Shown one piece after another: positions 7,763-17,052 of a DNA stretch of 55,598 nt. Below the pieces are notes generated by a model, which ran no database searches, was not told the origin of the DNA, and saw nothing but the letters and a program-made list of their open reading frames with translations. A program made the translations under genes and the position numbers. The DNA lies in assembly GCA_945871805.1 (NCBI GenBank), contig CAMBXE010000004.1, forward strand, positions 1-55,598, written 5' to 3'. The DNA is from Rhizobium sp. Q54 (GTDB taxonomy: Bacteria > Pseudomonadota > Alphaproteobacteria > Rickettsiales > UBA1997). Position 1 is the first letter of the stretch, and each line of letters starts with the position of its first letter.

Positions 7763-8920
7763 ATGCCAAAAAATTTCTTATTCACTTCGGAATCGGTTTC
7801 CGAAGGGCATCCCGACAAAATATGCGATCAAATTTCTGACGCTCTCGTCGATGCTTACTTAGCCAAAGACCCTTACTCTCGCTTAGGGATTGAAACATTT
7901 GCGACAACTAATCGCATCATCGTTGGTGGTGAAACTCGTGCACCACACATTCCCGCTGCTGAAATCGAAGAACTCATTCGCAACAATATCAAAAATATTT
8001 GCAGCGAACAAGCTGGATTTCACTGGAAGAATCTTGAAGTAACCAACTTAATTCACAGTCAATCTCCCGACATCGCTCAAGGCGTAGATGCTTCTGACTC
8101 TAAGGAGGAAGGTGCTGGCGATCAAGGAATTATGTTTGGTTATGCTTGCAGCGAAACAGATGTTTTGATGCCTGCGGCAATTTATTATTCTCATCGCATT
8201 CTACATAACATCATGGATGCAACCAAGGCTGGACATCTTCGCGATCTAGGTTCTGACGCAAAAAGCCAAGTGACTCTTTGGTATGAAAATGGAGTTCCTG
8301 TCCGCGCTGAAAAAATATTAGTTTCGATTCAGCACAAAGAAGGAATAACCGCACAGCAGGTTAAAGAGCTAATCCGTCCTTACGTTGAAAAAACTTTGCC
8401 AAAAGGCTGGATGTGCAAAGATGAAGATTTTTTGGTTAACCCAACTGGCAAATTCGTTATCGGCGGACCCGATGGCGACGCTGGTTTGACCGGGCGCAAA
8501 ATCATCGTCGATACTTACGGCGGAGCTGCTCCTCATGGTGGTGGTGCTTTCTCTGGAAAAGATCCAACCAAAGTTGATCGCTCTGCCGCCTACATGGCGC
8601 GCTACTTGGCGAAAAATATTGTTGCCGCCGGGCTCGCAACTCGTTGCACCATTCAAATTGCTTACGCCATCGGCGTTGCCAAACCTCTTTCTCTTTACGT
8701 GAATAATCACAAAACCGGAGTTGTTGGCGAAGAATTAATAAGAATAATTAACGAGCTCGTCGACCTCAGTCCTCGCGGGATAAGAACTCATCTTGGTTTG
8801 AACAAACCAATCTACCAACGCACTGCAACTTACGGGCATTTTGGCCGCGCTCCAGATGCTGATGGTGGATTCCCTTGGGAAAAAACTGATTTGGCTGAAA
8901 AATTGAAAAAGTTAGCTTAA
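7763..8920 (+). CDS. metK: S-adenosylmethionine synthetase
   Basis: A 385-residue enzyme that makes SAM from methionine and ATP. Signature motifs are [19 protein letters not shown] at the N terminus, [12 protein letters not shown] in the middle, and [19 protein letters not shown] around residues 255-275, and the size is normal. The 53-bp gap after hslU is too short for a SAM riboswitch. A hairpin repeat lies just downstream, between it and the convergent acyl-CoA synthetase. Confidence 0.98.
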   Translation: MPKNFLFTSESVSEGHPDKICDQISDALVDAYLAKDPYSRLGIETFATTNRIIVGGETRAPHIPAAEIEELIRNNIKNICSEQAGFHWKNLEVTNLIHSQSPDIAQGVDASDSKEEGAGDQGIMFGYACSETDVLMPAAIYYSHRILHNIMDATKAGHLRDLGSDAKSQVTLWYENGVPVRAEKILVSIQHKEGITAQQVKELIRPYVEKTLPKGWMCKDEDFLVNPTGKFVIGGPDGDAGLTGRKIIVDTYGGAAPHGGGAFSGKDPTKVDRSAAYMARYLAKNIVAAGLATRCTIQIAYAIGVAKPLSLYVNNHKTGVVGEELIRIINELVDLSPRGIRTHLGLNKPIYQRTATYGHFGRAPDADGGFPWEKTDLAEKLKKLA

Positions 8921-8935
8921 AGCTTACTTCTCACA

Positions 8936-8966
8936 CTGTCACCCCACACTTGTTGAGGGGTGACAG
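8936..8966. repeat. GTCACCCC hairpin repeat, possible bidirectional terminator
   Basis: CTGTCACCCC (8936-8945) and GGGGTGACAG (8957-8966) form a perfect 10-bp stem around an 11-nt loop containing ACTTGTTG. It lies between convergent metK and acyl-CoA synthetase genes. The same core is found near 30323-30402, 42368-42553 and 55395-55420. No U-tract follows directly, so termination is only suggested. Confidence 0.75.
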
Positions 8967-8977
8967 ACTGTCACTTC

Positions 8978-10669
8978 TTACTCGAAAGACTTTTCTGCAT
9001 ACATCCCATCAATCTCCCTCTTATACTTCTCCTCTAGCAAATTTCTTTTCAGCTTCATCGAAGGCGTAATCTCGCCAGACTCTATAGATATTGACTCCAT
9101 CACAATACAAAACTTCTGAACTTGTTCCCAGTGATCGAGTTTTAAATTGATGTATGCAACTTTCTCGGCGGCGAATTTCTGCAAAATTTCTGAAGCCAAA
9201 AACTCTTCATCGCCTCCTGAAAAAGAAAATTTTTCTTTGAACTTTTTAAGATTTTCAAATTCCGGAAAAAGCAACGCAGACGTAAATTGACGAGCCTCAG
9301 CGATTACGATTGCCCCAAGTAAAAAACCCAACTCTTGCACAAGTTTTTGCTCAGTCGGAACCGGAGAAATATATTTGCCGTTGGAGTTTTTGAAGAGCTC
9401 TTTCTTACGTCCAACAATTTTTACGAAGCCTTCTGAATCAATCGTGGCAAGGTCTCCCGTCGCAAGCCAACCGTCGCAAATTACCTCGGCGGTTTTTTGT
9501 GGCTGATTGTGGTAACCTCGCATGATGTTTGGACCGCGCGCGAGTAACTCGCCATCCTTGGCAATTTTTAATTCGATTTCCGGAAACACTTTGCCGACAG
9601 TTCCGAATTTATGCGCCGCAGGACAATTTACGCTAAGTACCGGCGAGCTTTCAGTCATCCCGTAACCACAAAATAAATTCACTCCAATATTGCTATAAAA
9701 GCGCTCCATATCTGCTGAGAGAGCGGCGCCACCACAAATTATCATGCGCATATTTCCACCGAGAGCGGTACGAAATTTTTTGTAAATTATTAAATCAAAA
9801 ATTTTGTCAGCGAAATTTTTTGGTGCTTCTGTATTTTTTGTCAGAGCGCGTTGCAAAGCTTTACGTCCAAGAAATTTTTTTAGCGGATTAGCCGATTCAA
9901 TTCCATCTTTGATCTTACCAAAAACTTTTTCGAGCACGCGCGGAACCGCCGTCATCAAGGTTGGATGAATTTCACGTAAACAGCCTCCGACATTTTTTAT
10001 GTCATCAGCAAAATAAACAGACACACCTTGCGAGATGTAAAACATCATCACCATGCGTTCAAAAATATGGGCGAGAGGGAGGAAAGACAAAGTGATATCT
10101 TCGCACGAAAGTGGAAAAAATTGCGCCGTCGCTTTGATTTGCGAAACTAAATTATGATGCGTGAGCTCAACGCCCTTAGGCTTTCCCGTACTTCCTGAAG
10201 TGTAAATTATCGTCGCCAAATCTTCTGGATTGGAAGTAAAATTATATTTTTGCCCAGACTTTGCGCCAAGAGAAATCAGGTCTTCAAAAGAAATTATTTT
10301 TTTCGTTTTAACTATTTCGATCTCGCGTTTTTTGCTAAAAATAAATTTCACCTGCGCATCAGAAATTTCGTAATCCAGATGCTCCTGCGAAATATTTTCA
10401 AAAATTGGAACAGTCGTCGCTCCCGCTAAAATCGTACCTAGATCGACTATCAACCAAATCGGATTTTGGTAAGAATGATTCGCTAAAGTGTCACCTTTTT
10501 GCAAACCGATTTCGCGAAGTCCGCAAGCAAAATGGAAAATTTTTTCCTGAAATTCTTGATTCGAAAATGAACGAAGCTCGTTGCCATCTTTAAAATTAAG
10601 AGCGCGCGGATTGTTAAAATTGGCGGCCTGGAAAGAGATTAATTCGGAGAGAGTAAAAAAATTTTCCAT
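8978..10669 (-). CDS. Long-chain acyl-CoA synthetase (AMP-forming)
   Basis: A 563-residue adenylate-forming enzyme that activates fatty acids to acyl-CoA. The AMP-binding motif is YTSGSTGKPKGVELTH, followed by GYGMTESSPVLS and WLATGDLATIDSEGFVKIVGR, and near the C-terminal part KNSNGKYISPVPTEQKL as in FadD15-type long-chain ligases. An in-frame TTG at 10672 could add one residue, but the ATG at 10669 forms a TGATG junction with the upstream M48 gene, so I prefer it. Coupling to a membrane protease gene suggests one transcript. It could supply host-derived fatty acids to lipid synthesis (inference). Confidence 0.94.
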   Translation of the reverse strand: MENFFTLSELISFQAANFNNPRALNFKDGNELRSFSNQEFQEKIFHFACGLREIGLQKGDTLANHSYQNPIWLIVDLGTILAGATTVPIFENISQEHLDYEISDAQVKFIFSKKREIEIVKTKKIISFEDLISLGAKSGQKYNFTSNPEDLATIIYTSGSTGKPKGVELTHHNLVSQIKATAQFFPLSCEDITLSFLPLAHIFERMVMMFYISQGVSVYFADDIKNVGGCLREIHPTLMTAVPRVLEKVFGKIKDGIESANPLKKFLGRKALQRALTKNTEAPKNFADKIFDLIIYKKFRTALGGNMRMIICGGAALSADMERFYSNIGVNLFCGYGMTESSPVLSVNCPAAHKFGTVGKVFPEIELKIAKDGELLARGPNIMRGYHNQPQKTAEVICDGWLATGDLATIDSEGFVKIVGRKKELFKNSNGKYISPVPTEQKLVQELGFLLGAIVIAEARQFTSALLFPEFENLKKFKEKFSFSGGDEEFLASEILQKFAAEKVAYINLKLDHWEQVQKFCIVMESISIESGEITPSMKLKRNLLEEKYKREIDGMYAEKSFE

Positions 10670-11787
10670 CAAAAAAACTTACTGATTAGATGCCACAAAG
10701 TTGAAATTTTGCGGTTAATCATCGCGTGATTACGAAGATATTCACGCGCCATCAAATCAACACCAGCCTGCTTCGCAAGAAAAAGACAAATGATCGGTAA
10801 AAACATCAAAGCAAAATAATTTGTAAGGCCGTCTAAAAATCCTGGGCGAATAATTTCGTCAGAAATTTTTATGTCTTTAACCTTGTTCATGCGCGATTTA
10901 GTTCCGGGATGAGTGGAAAATAAAGTGAAATAGCCACTTTCGCCGAGCATCGATAATGCTTGCGCCATGCTAGATCCGCCGAAGGCTTTAGCTGATTGAC
11001 GATCGCAACGATATTCAACAAAACGCATGACGCCGCGACGCAAAAATTCGTAAATATTATAAACGATGAGACGGTTGAAAGCGGTGATTGCTAGGTTAAG
11101 CAACGTGTAACTCCAAGACATTATGCGCACCGTTTGATTGCCGATGTAAGGCACGTATCTTGCAACACCCATTCCGAGCGAGAACAGAAAATAAAGCATT
11201 CCAGAAACAAAGTTGGTGATCTTCTGATTCACGATAATCAAAAAAGTTGGCAGAAAATCCTTGTTGATGAGATGCGACATTTCATGGCCGATTACACTGC
11301 GCAAAGCGTAAAGAAACATCTTTGGATCAGGCGAAGAAACTAGGTAATGATCAACTAAACCACGTGTCACAACAATGGCGCGAGTACCCAGGCTACTAAT
11401 CGCGTAAGCATTAATTTCGTCAGAATTTTTGACGTAAAGCCGCACATTTTTTTCACCGAATTTTTTTTTAACCTGATTGAAAATATCAGTAAGAAAATCG
11501 TAATCTTTTACTTTTTCGTAGCGGGTGCAGCCCTTTAGCGAAGCGCGTACAGAGAAGCCAAAGAGAAAATCGAGAAGCAAATAAACTAGCATCAAAAAAC
11601 TCACCAAAAAGGCAGTGAAAAAGAAGGCAAATTTGATGTGGTAGTAAGTGTCGTAATCCATACTAATCACACCGCCGTTGATTGAGACGAATGGGATCGC
11701 CGCAGCAATAATCGGCGAAGTTAAAATCAGCATGTTGAAAATGGTGAGGATGTAAACGAGCACCAAGCTAAACGGTTTTGCGAACAT
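10669..11787 (-). CDS. M48-family membrane metalloprotease (HtpX-like)
   Basis: A 372-residue zinc protease with two N-terminal membrane segments (about residues 8-36 and 48-74), the zinc motif HEMSHLINKD near residue 188, a further hydrophobic stretch, and EYRCDRQSAKAFGG supplying the third ligand. STHPGTKSRMNKV is the usual family motif after the ligand region. A last membrane segment lies near residues 325-345. HtpX-type enzymes take part in inner-membrane protein quality control. It is the first gene of a two-gene minus-strand unit and is divergent from kdsA. Confidence 0.88.
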   Translation of the reverse strand: MFAKPFSLVLVYILTIFNMLILTSPIIAAAIPFVSINGGVISMDYDTYYHIKFAFFFTAFLVSFLMLVYLLLDFLFGFSVRASLKGCTRYEKVKDYDFLTDIFNQVKKKFGEKNVRLYVKNSDEINAYAISSLGTRAIVVTRGLVDHYLVSSPDPKMFLYALRSVIGHEMSHLINKDFLPTFLIIVNQKITNFVSGMLYFLFSLGMGVARYVPYIGNQTVRIMSWSYTLLNLAITAFNRLIVYNIYEFLRRGVMRFVEYRCDRQSAKAFGGSSMAQALSMLGESGYFTLFSTHPGTKSRMNKVKDIKISDEIIRPGFLDGLTNYFALMFLPIICLFLAKQAGVDLMAREYLRNHAMINRKISTLWHLISKFF

Positions 11788-11860
11788 TTTTTAATTTTTG
11801 ATTTGTGATTTTTGATCTATCTTCATGATTAAGTCTTAAATCTAAAATCAAAAATCAAAA

Positions 11861-12691
11861 ATGCGTACAATCCAAATAGGTAAAATCAATATCGCCAACA
11901 ACCTTCCCTTCACGCTAATCGCCGGCCCATGTCAAACTGAATCACTCGATCACTCGCTGATGATCGCATCAAACGTTAAAAGAATTTGCGACAAGCTTGG
12001 CATTAATTTCATTTACAAATCTTCTTTCGATAAGGCCAATAGATCTAGCATTGGCGGCCAACGCGGCGCTGGTTTAGAAAAAACTTTACCAATTTTTGCT
12101 GCAGTTAAAAAAGAATTTGGCTGTCCGATTTTGACCGATATTCACAGCGAAGAGCATTGTAAAATTTTAGCGACTTGCGACGAGGTTGATATCCTTCAGG
12201 TCCCTGCTTTTCTATGTCGCCAGACTGATTTACTGGAAGCCGCAGCAAAAACTGGCAAAGTAATTAATGTTAAAAAAGGTCAGTTTTTAGCGCCTTGGGA
12301 CGCGGCAAATATCGTTAAAAAAATGGATCACTTCGGAAATCAAAATTTAATGCTAACTGAACGAGGAGTAAGCTTCGGTTACAATACCCTTGTCTCTGAC
12401 ATGCGCGCTTTGCCGATCATGGCCAAGACAGGATGTCCAGTTGTTTTTGATGCAACTCACTCCGTTCAACAGCCAGGAGGACTAGGCGGCGCCAGCGGTG
12501 GGCAACGTGAATTCGTTGAAACTTTAGCCTCCGCTGCCGTCGCAGTTGGCATCGCCGCATTATTTACTGAAGTTCATCAAGACCCCGACAATGCGCCATC
12601 AGACGGGCCATGCATGCTGCGACTCGATGGCTTGGAGAAGCTTTTAACTAAGCTTAAAAAGTTCGACGAAATCGTAAAAAATCATGACTAA
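11861..12691 (+). CDS. kdsA: 3-deoxy-8-phosphooctulonate synthase (KDO-8-P synthase)
   Basis: A 276-residue enzyme that joins PEP and arabinose 5-phosphate to make KDO-8-phosphate for lipopolysaccharide. Family motifs seen: [84 protein letters not shown] and [14 protein letters not shown]. The Asn in NVKKGQF points to the metal-independent class. kdsB is 3.6 kb downstream. The 73-bp region upstream is shared with the divergent protease and contains inverted TTTTTGAT/ATCAAAAA stretches. Confidence 0.98.
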   Translation: MRTIQIGKINIANNLPFTLIAGPCQTESLDHSLMIASNVKRICDKLGINFIYKSSFDKANRSSIGGQRGAGLEKTLPIFAAVKKEFGCPILTDIHSEEHCKILATCDEVDILQVPAFLCRQTDLLEAAAKTGKVINVKKGQFLAPWDAANIVKKMDHFGNQNLMLTERGVSFGYNTLVSDMRALPIMAKTGCPVVFDATHSVQQPGGLGGASGGQREFVETLASAAVAVGIAALFTEVHQDPDNAPSDGPCMLRLDGLEKLLTKLKKFDEIVKNHD

Positions 12692-13355
12692 AAAACTTCC
12701 TCACCTTCTGGTAATTGACGACGACACTCGCCTGCGCACCCTACTCGGACGATTTCTCGGCGAAAATGGATTTAATGTCGCACTCGCAAAAGACACCGAC
12801 GAAGCTCGCGGATTAATGCTCGATGCTAAATTCGATTTGCTGATTGTTGACGTGATGATGCCGAAGGAGGATGGTGTGAGCTTTACAGCAGCGCTGCGCC
12901 AAGAATCATTACTTCCGGTAATTATGCTTACTGCGCGCGGTGATTCTGACGACAGAATAAAAGGTCTTGAAGCTGGAGCTGACGATTATTTACCCAAGCC
13001 TTTCGAGCCAAAAGAATTACTTTTGCGCATTAATAATATCCTTAAGCGCTCAGCTCCTGAGCGCTCTTCAAACATTTGTAACTTCGGCGATTTTACTTTT
13101 AGTTTTGTCGAATCGCGTTTGAAAAAAATCGAAGAAATAATTCACCTCACTGAAAGTGAAGCGAAAATTCTTAGTATTTTATGTGGCGAGAAAGGTACTC
13201 CAGTTACTCGCGAAAAACTCGCAACTCTTTGCGGCGTCGATCATCGCAGCATTGACGTGCAAATCACTCGCCTCCGTAAAAAAATTGAACAACATCCTAA
13301 ACAGCCTCACTACTTACAAACCGTGAGAAACTTGGGCTACGTGATTCACAGCTAG
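12684..13355 (+). CDS. OmpR/PetR-type response regulator
   Basis: A 223-residue two-component regulator: receiver domain (about 8-120) with acidic pocket DDD at 12-14, phospho-acceptor Asp56 in LIVDVMMP, Thr in LTARGD, Lys in [11 protein letters not shown], and a C-terminal winged helix with the [18 protein letters not shown] recognition region. No sensor kinase is adjacent. Its start overlaps the end of kdsA by 8 bp, so it is probably translated from the same message. The sequence type resembles PetR/CzcR regulators of Rickettsiales, whose targets are poorly known. Confidence 0.93.
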   Translation: MTKKLPHLLVIDDDTRLRTLLGRFLGENGFNVALAKDTDEARGLMLDAKFDLLIVDVMMPKEDGVSFTAALRQESLLPVIMLTARGDSDDRIKGLEAGADDYLPKPFEPKELLLRINNILKRSAPERSSNICNFGDFTFSFVESRLKKIEEIIHLTESEAKILSILCGEKGTPVTREKLATLCGVDHRSIDVQITRLRKKIEQHPKQPHYLQTVRNLGYVIHS

Positions 13356-13375
13356 CAACCTTTTTTCCTAATAAC

Positions 13376-13795
13376 ATGATCACCTGTACTCGCCGTCTCG
13401 AATTTGACGCGGCGCATCGTATTTTAAATCACGAGAGCAAATGCAAATTTTTGCATGGCCATCGTTACGCTTTGGAAGTAAGTTTTGTCGCTCAAGAATT
13501 AGATAATTTAGGCAGAGTAATTGATTTTGGAATCATCCGCGAATTGCTTGGTTCTTGGCTTGATGAACATCTCGATCACAACACAATTCTTTGCCTTCAA
13601 GATGAAAAGCTCGGCGAAAAAATCTCGGCCGAAACCGGACAAAAAATTTATTACCTAAAGGAAAATCCTACGGCTGAAAATATCGCCAAACATATTCTCG
13701 ACGAAATTTGTCCAAAACTTTTCGCCGAAAAAAATGTGAAATGCGTGGCGATAAAACTTTACGAAACACCAAATTGTTCCGTTGATGTTAAATAG
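13376..13795 (+). CDS. queD: 6-carboxy-tetrahydropterin synthase (QueD)
   Basis: A 139-residue enzyme of the PTPS family acting early in queuosine synthesis. Zinc ligands are His14 (DAAHRI), His27 and His29 (HGHRY), the catalytic Cys is Cys23 (ESKCKFLHGH), and the C terminus has the KLYETPNC motif with the catalytic Glu. The Cys at position 23 and short length fit QueD more than eukaryotic PTPS. No other queuosine gene is near. It overlaps ybgC by 11 bp. Confidence 0.93.
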   Translation: MITCTRRLEFDAAHRILNHESKCKFLHGHRYALEVSFVAQELDNLGRVIDFGIIRELLGSWLDEHLDHNTILCLQDEKLGEKISAETGQKIYYLKENPTAENIAKHILDEICPKLFAEKNVKCVAIKLYETPNCSVDVK

Positions 13796-14183
13796 TTTTT
13801 CCTACCGCGTTTACTACGAAGACACAGATGCCGGCGGCGTCGTTTACTACGCTAATTATTTAAAATTTTTTGAGCGGGCACGCACGGATTTCTTGCGCGA
13901 GATCGGCATTTCGCAATCTGATTTAGCCACGAAAGAAGGTTTAGTTTTCGTCGTCAGAAAATGTGTGATCGATTACATCTCACCAGCGAAGTTGGATGAT
14001 GTTTTAGAGGTCTCAGTTTCCGTAAAAAATATTTCCGCCGCAGCAATTTTAATGCGACAAGAAGCAATAAAATCTGGAATGGTTTTATCCAACCTCGAAG
14101 TAGAAATAGTCTGTGTTGACAGCGTCAGTTTCAAACCAAAAAAAATCCCTCAAGAAATAAAAATACTTTTCAATGTTCGATAA
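13785..14183 (+). CDS. ybgC: YbgC-type acyl-CoA thioesterase
   Basis: A hot-dog-fold thioesterase, 132 residues from the ATG at 13785; a TTG one codon earlier is also in frame. The motif YEDTDAGGVVYYANYLKFFE contains the catalytic Asp and Tyr region of the YbgC/4-hydroxybenzoyl-CoA thioesterase family, followed by RARTDFLR. YbgC often sits before tolQRAB, but here it is overlapped by ffh (11 bp), so the usual Tol-Pal link is not visible. Substrate probably short-chain or phospholipid-related acyl-CoA. Confidence 0.92.
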   Translation: MLNSFSYRVYYEDTDAGGVVYYANYLKFFERARTDFLREIGISQSDLATKEGLVFVVRKCVIDYISPAKLDDVLEVSVSVKNISAAAILMRQEAIKSGMVLSNLEVEIVCVDSVSFKPKKIPQEIKILFNVR

Positions 14184-15525
14184 TTTTTCCTCAAAAATTA
14201 CCCAAATTTTTTCACAAATTTCTGGAAAAAAATTCATCTCGGAAGCTGATCTAAATGCAACAATGCGCGAAGTGCGAATCGCACTTTTAGAAGCCGATGT
14301 CGCTTTGCCAATCGCCAAAGATTTTATCGAACGCGTTAAAGCCGAAGCGGTGGGAAAGCGCGTCGTTAGTAGTGTCGAACCAGGCCAGATGATTATTAAA
14401 ATTCTTCACGATGAATTAGTAAAATTGCTCGGTGGAGAAAAAAGTGAGATTAATTTTGGCGTGAGATCGCCAGTAATTATTTTGATGGCCGGATTGCAGG
14501 GTGCTGGAAAAACAACCTCTTCCGGAAAATTGGCGCTACTTCTCAAAAATAAAGTTCACAAAAAAGTTTTACTCGCCTCACTCGACACCTACAGACCAGC
14601 AGCAGCAACCCAGTTAAGAATTTTGTCAGAAAAAATTTCTGTCGATTTTGCTGAGTTCGACGCGCAAAAAAAACCGCTACAACTCGCTAAAGAAGCTAAA
14701 CAAAAAGCGACAGAAGGTGGTTACGAAGTTTTGATTTTAGACAGTGCGGGACGCACTTCGATCAGTGAAGAAATGATGAGTGAATTAGTTGAGGTTGCGA
14801 ATGAGGTTGTGCCTACGGAAATCTTACTTGTAGTTGATGCAATGATCGGTCAAGACGCGGCGAATGTGGCGAAAAATTTCGGCGAAAAATTGGCGCTTAC
14901 CGGAATTATTTTAACCCGTTTAGACGGCGATTCGCGCGGTGGTGCGGCACTGACGATGAAAGCGGCGACTAACTGTCCGATTAAATTTATCGGCGTCGGT
15001 GAGAAGCTAGAAGAGTTCGAAGAATTCAATCCAGACCGCATCGCATCGCGCATCGTCGGCATGGGCGATGTCGTGTCTCTCGTCGAGAAAGCGCAGGAAG
15101 TTTTTGACGCCAAAGAGATGGAAAAGGCGGCGAGAAAAATGCAGAAAGGTCAGTTCGATTTTAACGATTTACTTTCGCAAATCCGCAACATGAGAAAAAT
15201 GGGCGGACTTGGCAGCATCGTGAATCTCTTACCCGGCGCCGCAAAACTTAAAGAACATCTTGGCAAAATGTCTGGCTTCGAACAAGAAATTAAAAGACAG
15301 GAAGCGATTATTTTATCGATGAACGAACGCGAAAGAAGTAATCCAGATATTCTTAGCTCTTCGCGCAAACATCGCATTGCCAAAGGAGCAGGAACCACGA
15401 TTCAAGAGGTCAATCGCCTGATGAAAAAATACAAGCAAACCCAAAAAATGATGAAAAAATTTGGAAAAATTGATCCAAAAAAAATGCAGGAAATGATTAA
15501 AAATGCCGGCGCTGACGCAAACTAA
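14173..15525 (+). CDS. ffh: Signal recognition particle protein Ffh
   Basis: A 450-residue SRP GTPase that targets nascent membrane proteins. The N domain is followed by the G domain with AGLQGAGKTTSSGKLA (P-loop), DTYRPAAATQL, LDSAGRT and TRLDGDSRGGAAL, and then the methionine-rich M domain (from about residue 320, with MRKMGGLGSIVNLLPG and a Met-rich KKYKQTQKMMKKFGK stretch). Normal length. It overlaps both neighbours: ybgC by 11 bp and the RatA-like gene by 23 bp. Confidence 0.97.
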   Translation: MFDNFSSKITQIFSQISGKKFISEADLNATMREVRIALLEADVALPIAKDFIERVKAEAVGKRVVSSVEPGQMIIKILHDELVKLLGGEKSEINFGVRSPVIILMAGLQGAGKTTSSGKLALLLKNKVHKKVLLASLDTYRPAAATQLRILSEKISVDFAEFDAQKKPLQLAKEAKQKATEGGYEVLILDSAGRTSISEEMMSELVEVANEVVPTEILLVVDAMIGQDAANVAKNFGEKLALTGIILTRLDGDSRGGAALTMKAATNCPIKFIGVGEKLEEFEEFNPDRIASRIVGMGDVVSLVEKAQEVFDAKEMEKAARKMQKGQFDFNDLLSQIRNMRKMGGLGSIVNLLPGAAKLKEHLGKMSGFEQEIKRQEAIILSMNERERSNPDILSSSRKHRIAKGAGTTIQEVNRLMKKYKQTQKMMKKFGKIDPKKMQEMIKNAGADAN

Positions 15526-15946
15526 AACACTCCCCTACTCCGCTCAAAAAATTTACGAGCTCGTGATGGATATTGAAAAATATCCAGAATTTTTGCCTTG
15601 GTGCAAACAAGCGAAAATTATCGAAAATATTTCTGAGCAAAATTTACGCGCAGATTTGTTGATTAATTTTAAAAATTTCTTTGAGAAATATCGCTCGAAT
15701 GTGAGTCACGGAAAATCTGGTTTAAACAGCTATTTTGTTGATGTAGTAGCAATTGAAGGTCCCTTCAGAAAACTCGTTAATCAGTGGCAATTTCGTGATT
15801 TGGAAAATGAAAAATGCGAAGTGAAATTTTTTATCGAATTCGAGTTCAATTCGATTTTTTTAACAAAGATGATCAGTCCAATTTTTGAAAAATCTGCGAA
15901 AAAAATGATGACAGCGTTTGAAGAAAGAGCCGGAAAACTTTACTAG
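15503..15946 (+). CDS. RatA / COQ10-type START-domain protein
   Basis: A 147-residue SRPBCC (polyketide cyclase / START) protein. The opening SAQKIYELVMDIEKYPEFLPWCKQ and the ending IFEKSAKKMMTAFEERA are typical of the RatA/COQ10 family found across alphaproteobacteria. Known relatives bind ubiquinone or lipids (COQ10) or, in E. coli, block ribosome subunit joining (RatA); which applies here is not known. The start lies 23 bp inside ffh, so translation is probably coupled. Confidence 0.88.
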   Translation: MPALTQTKTLPYSAQKIYELVMDIEKYPEFLPWCKQAKIIENISEQNLRADLLINFKNFFEKYRSNVSHGKSGLNSYFVDVVAIEGPFRKLVNQWQFRDLENEKCEVKFFIEFEFNSIFLTKMISPIFEKSAKKMMTAFEERAGKLY

Positions 15947-15957
15947 TCAACTAACCC

Positions 15958-16047
15958 ACATCCGATGTCACCCCAAGCCTATCTAAGGGTGATTTAAAAT
16001 CGACTTCTGCAACCTTTCTTCGACAACTCCGGGGTGACATCGGATGT
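15958..16047. repeat. 90-bp palindromic repeat with 17-bp perfect arms
   Basis: ACATCCGATGTCACCCC (15958-15974) is the exact reverse complement of 16031-16047. The interior carries CTAAGGGTG and AACCTTTCTTCGACAA pieces like the CCTTCGACAAACTCAGGGTGAC type at 22244-22264. It lies in the 383-bp region after ratA and before the tRNA, and may also end ratA transcription. No gene is visible in it. Confidence 0.8.
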
Positions 16048-16116
16048 ACTTAGGGATAGCATCGAGTTTTTTTGTAGATCAGATAATAAACTATCCAAAT
16101 AATTTGGTTAAATTTG

Positions 16117-16144
16117 TTGATTTATTTTTGACCATCCCTTTAAT
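16117..16144 (+). promoter_or_regulatory. Possible sigma-70 promoter for tRNA-Lys
   Basis: TTGATT (16117-16122) and TTTAAT (16139-16144) are separated by 16 bp and lie about 25 bp before the tRNA 5' end. The match to consensus is moderate and the region is AT-rich, so this is a tentative call. Confidence 0.3.
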
Positions 16145-16169
16145 GCGCCGCCTCCTTTGACCCCTTTGG

Positions 16170-16245
16170 GAGCACGTAGCTCAGTCGGTAGAGCACCTCA
16201 CTTTTAATGAGGTTGTCGTTGGTTCGATTCCAACCGTGCTCACCA
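16170..16245 (+). tRNA. tRNA-Lys (anticodon TTT), CCA encoded
   Basis: Full cloverleaf: acceptor GAGCACG (16170-16176) pairs with CGTGCTC (16235-16241), D arm GCTC...GAGC, anticodon stem CCTCA/TGAGG around loop CTTTTAA with anticodon TTT at 16203-16205, variable loop TTGTC, and T arm GTTGG-TTCGATT-CCAAC. The discriminator is A and the 3' CCA is encoded at 16243-16245. It stands alone, 84 bp before kdsB. Confidence 0.97.
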
Positions 16246-16329
16246 CCTTTCACACCCGCTGCACAATTGATTTTTGATCTCTGATTTTTGATTTTTCCAT
16301 CGAAGCCAATAAAAATACTCTCGTCTAAA

Positions 16330-17052
16330 ATGAATCAAAAAATTTTAACAATAATCCCAGCGCGCCTTGCCTCAACTCGCTTGCCGAATAAGCCTCTTGC
16401 TGATATTTTGGGTAAGTCGATGATTCAAAGAGTTTATGAACAGGCTGTAGCGGCGGATTTAGGCGACGTTGTAATTGCTTGTGATGGCGAAGAAATCGCC
16501 GAAGCAGCAAAAAAATTCGGGGCGAAATTTGTGATTACCGATCCAAATCTCCCTTCCGGAACAGACAGAATTTACGCGGCTTGGCAAGCTTTAGATCAAG
16601 ATTTTGGAGTGATTGTAAATCTACAAGGCGATCTACCAAACATTGATCCAAAAGTGATTCGTGCCGCTGCCTATGCGGCTTTGGAGCAAGATTGTGATTT
16701 TGCAACAGTGGCTTCAAAGATCACTAATCCAGATGAAATCACCAATCCAAATGTTGTAAAAATTGCTCGCGCAGAAAATGGTCGCGCCCTTTACTTCTCA
16801 CGCTCGACAATCCCTTACGGCGCAGGCGACCTTCTTCATCACATCGGAATTTACGCTTACAAAAAATCTGCGTTAGAAAAATTTGTGAAACTTACTCCCT
16901 CAGCATTGGAGAAGCGCGAGAGCCTAGAACAACTTCGCGCTTTAGAAAATGGCATGAAAATTATTGTCGAAATTGTTGAGGCCCATCCGCTTTCTGTTGA
17001 CACTCTCCAAGATCTCGCAGCCGTAACTAAAGTGATCGCGGCACAAAAATGA
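16330..17052 (+). CDS. kdsB: 3-deoxy-manno-octulosonate cytidylyltransferase
   Basis: A 240-residue enzyme that activates KDO as CMP-KDO for lipopolysaccharide. The N-terminal IIPARLASTRLPNKPLADI nucleotide-binding motif lies just after the ATG at 16330; an earlier TTG frame start at 16288 would add 14 non-conserved residues. Other motifs are GTDRIYAAWQ, VNLQGDLPNIDP, YFSRSTIPYG, HHIGIYAYKKSALEKF and ESLEQLRALENG. GDLP is seen in place of the usual GDEP, a mild oddity. It overlaps the RimB-like gene by 4 bp (ATGA). Confidence 0.96.
   Translation: MNQKILTIIPARLASTRLPNKPLADILGKSMIQRVYEQAVAADLGDVVIACDGEEIAEAAKKFGAKFVITDPNLPSGTDRIYAAWQALDQDFGVIVNLQGDLPNIDPKVIRAAAYAALEQDCDFATVASKITNPDEITNPNVVKIARAENGRALYFSRSTIPYGAGDLLHHIGIYAYKKSALEKFVKLTPSALEKRESLEQLRALENGMKIIVEIVEAHPLSVDTLQDLAAVTKVIAAQK

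Noticed and set aside
16288-16329. TTG-initiated extension of KdsB
   Set aside because: The conserved nucleotide-binding motif begins right after the ATG at 16330; the extra residues look like translated intergenic repeat (TTTTTGAT).
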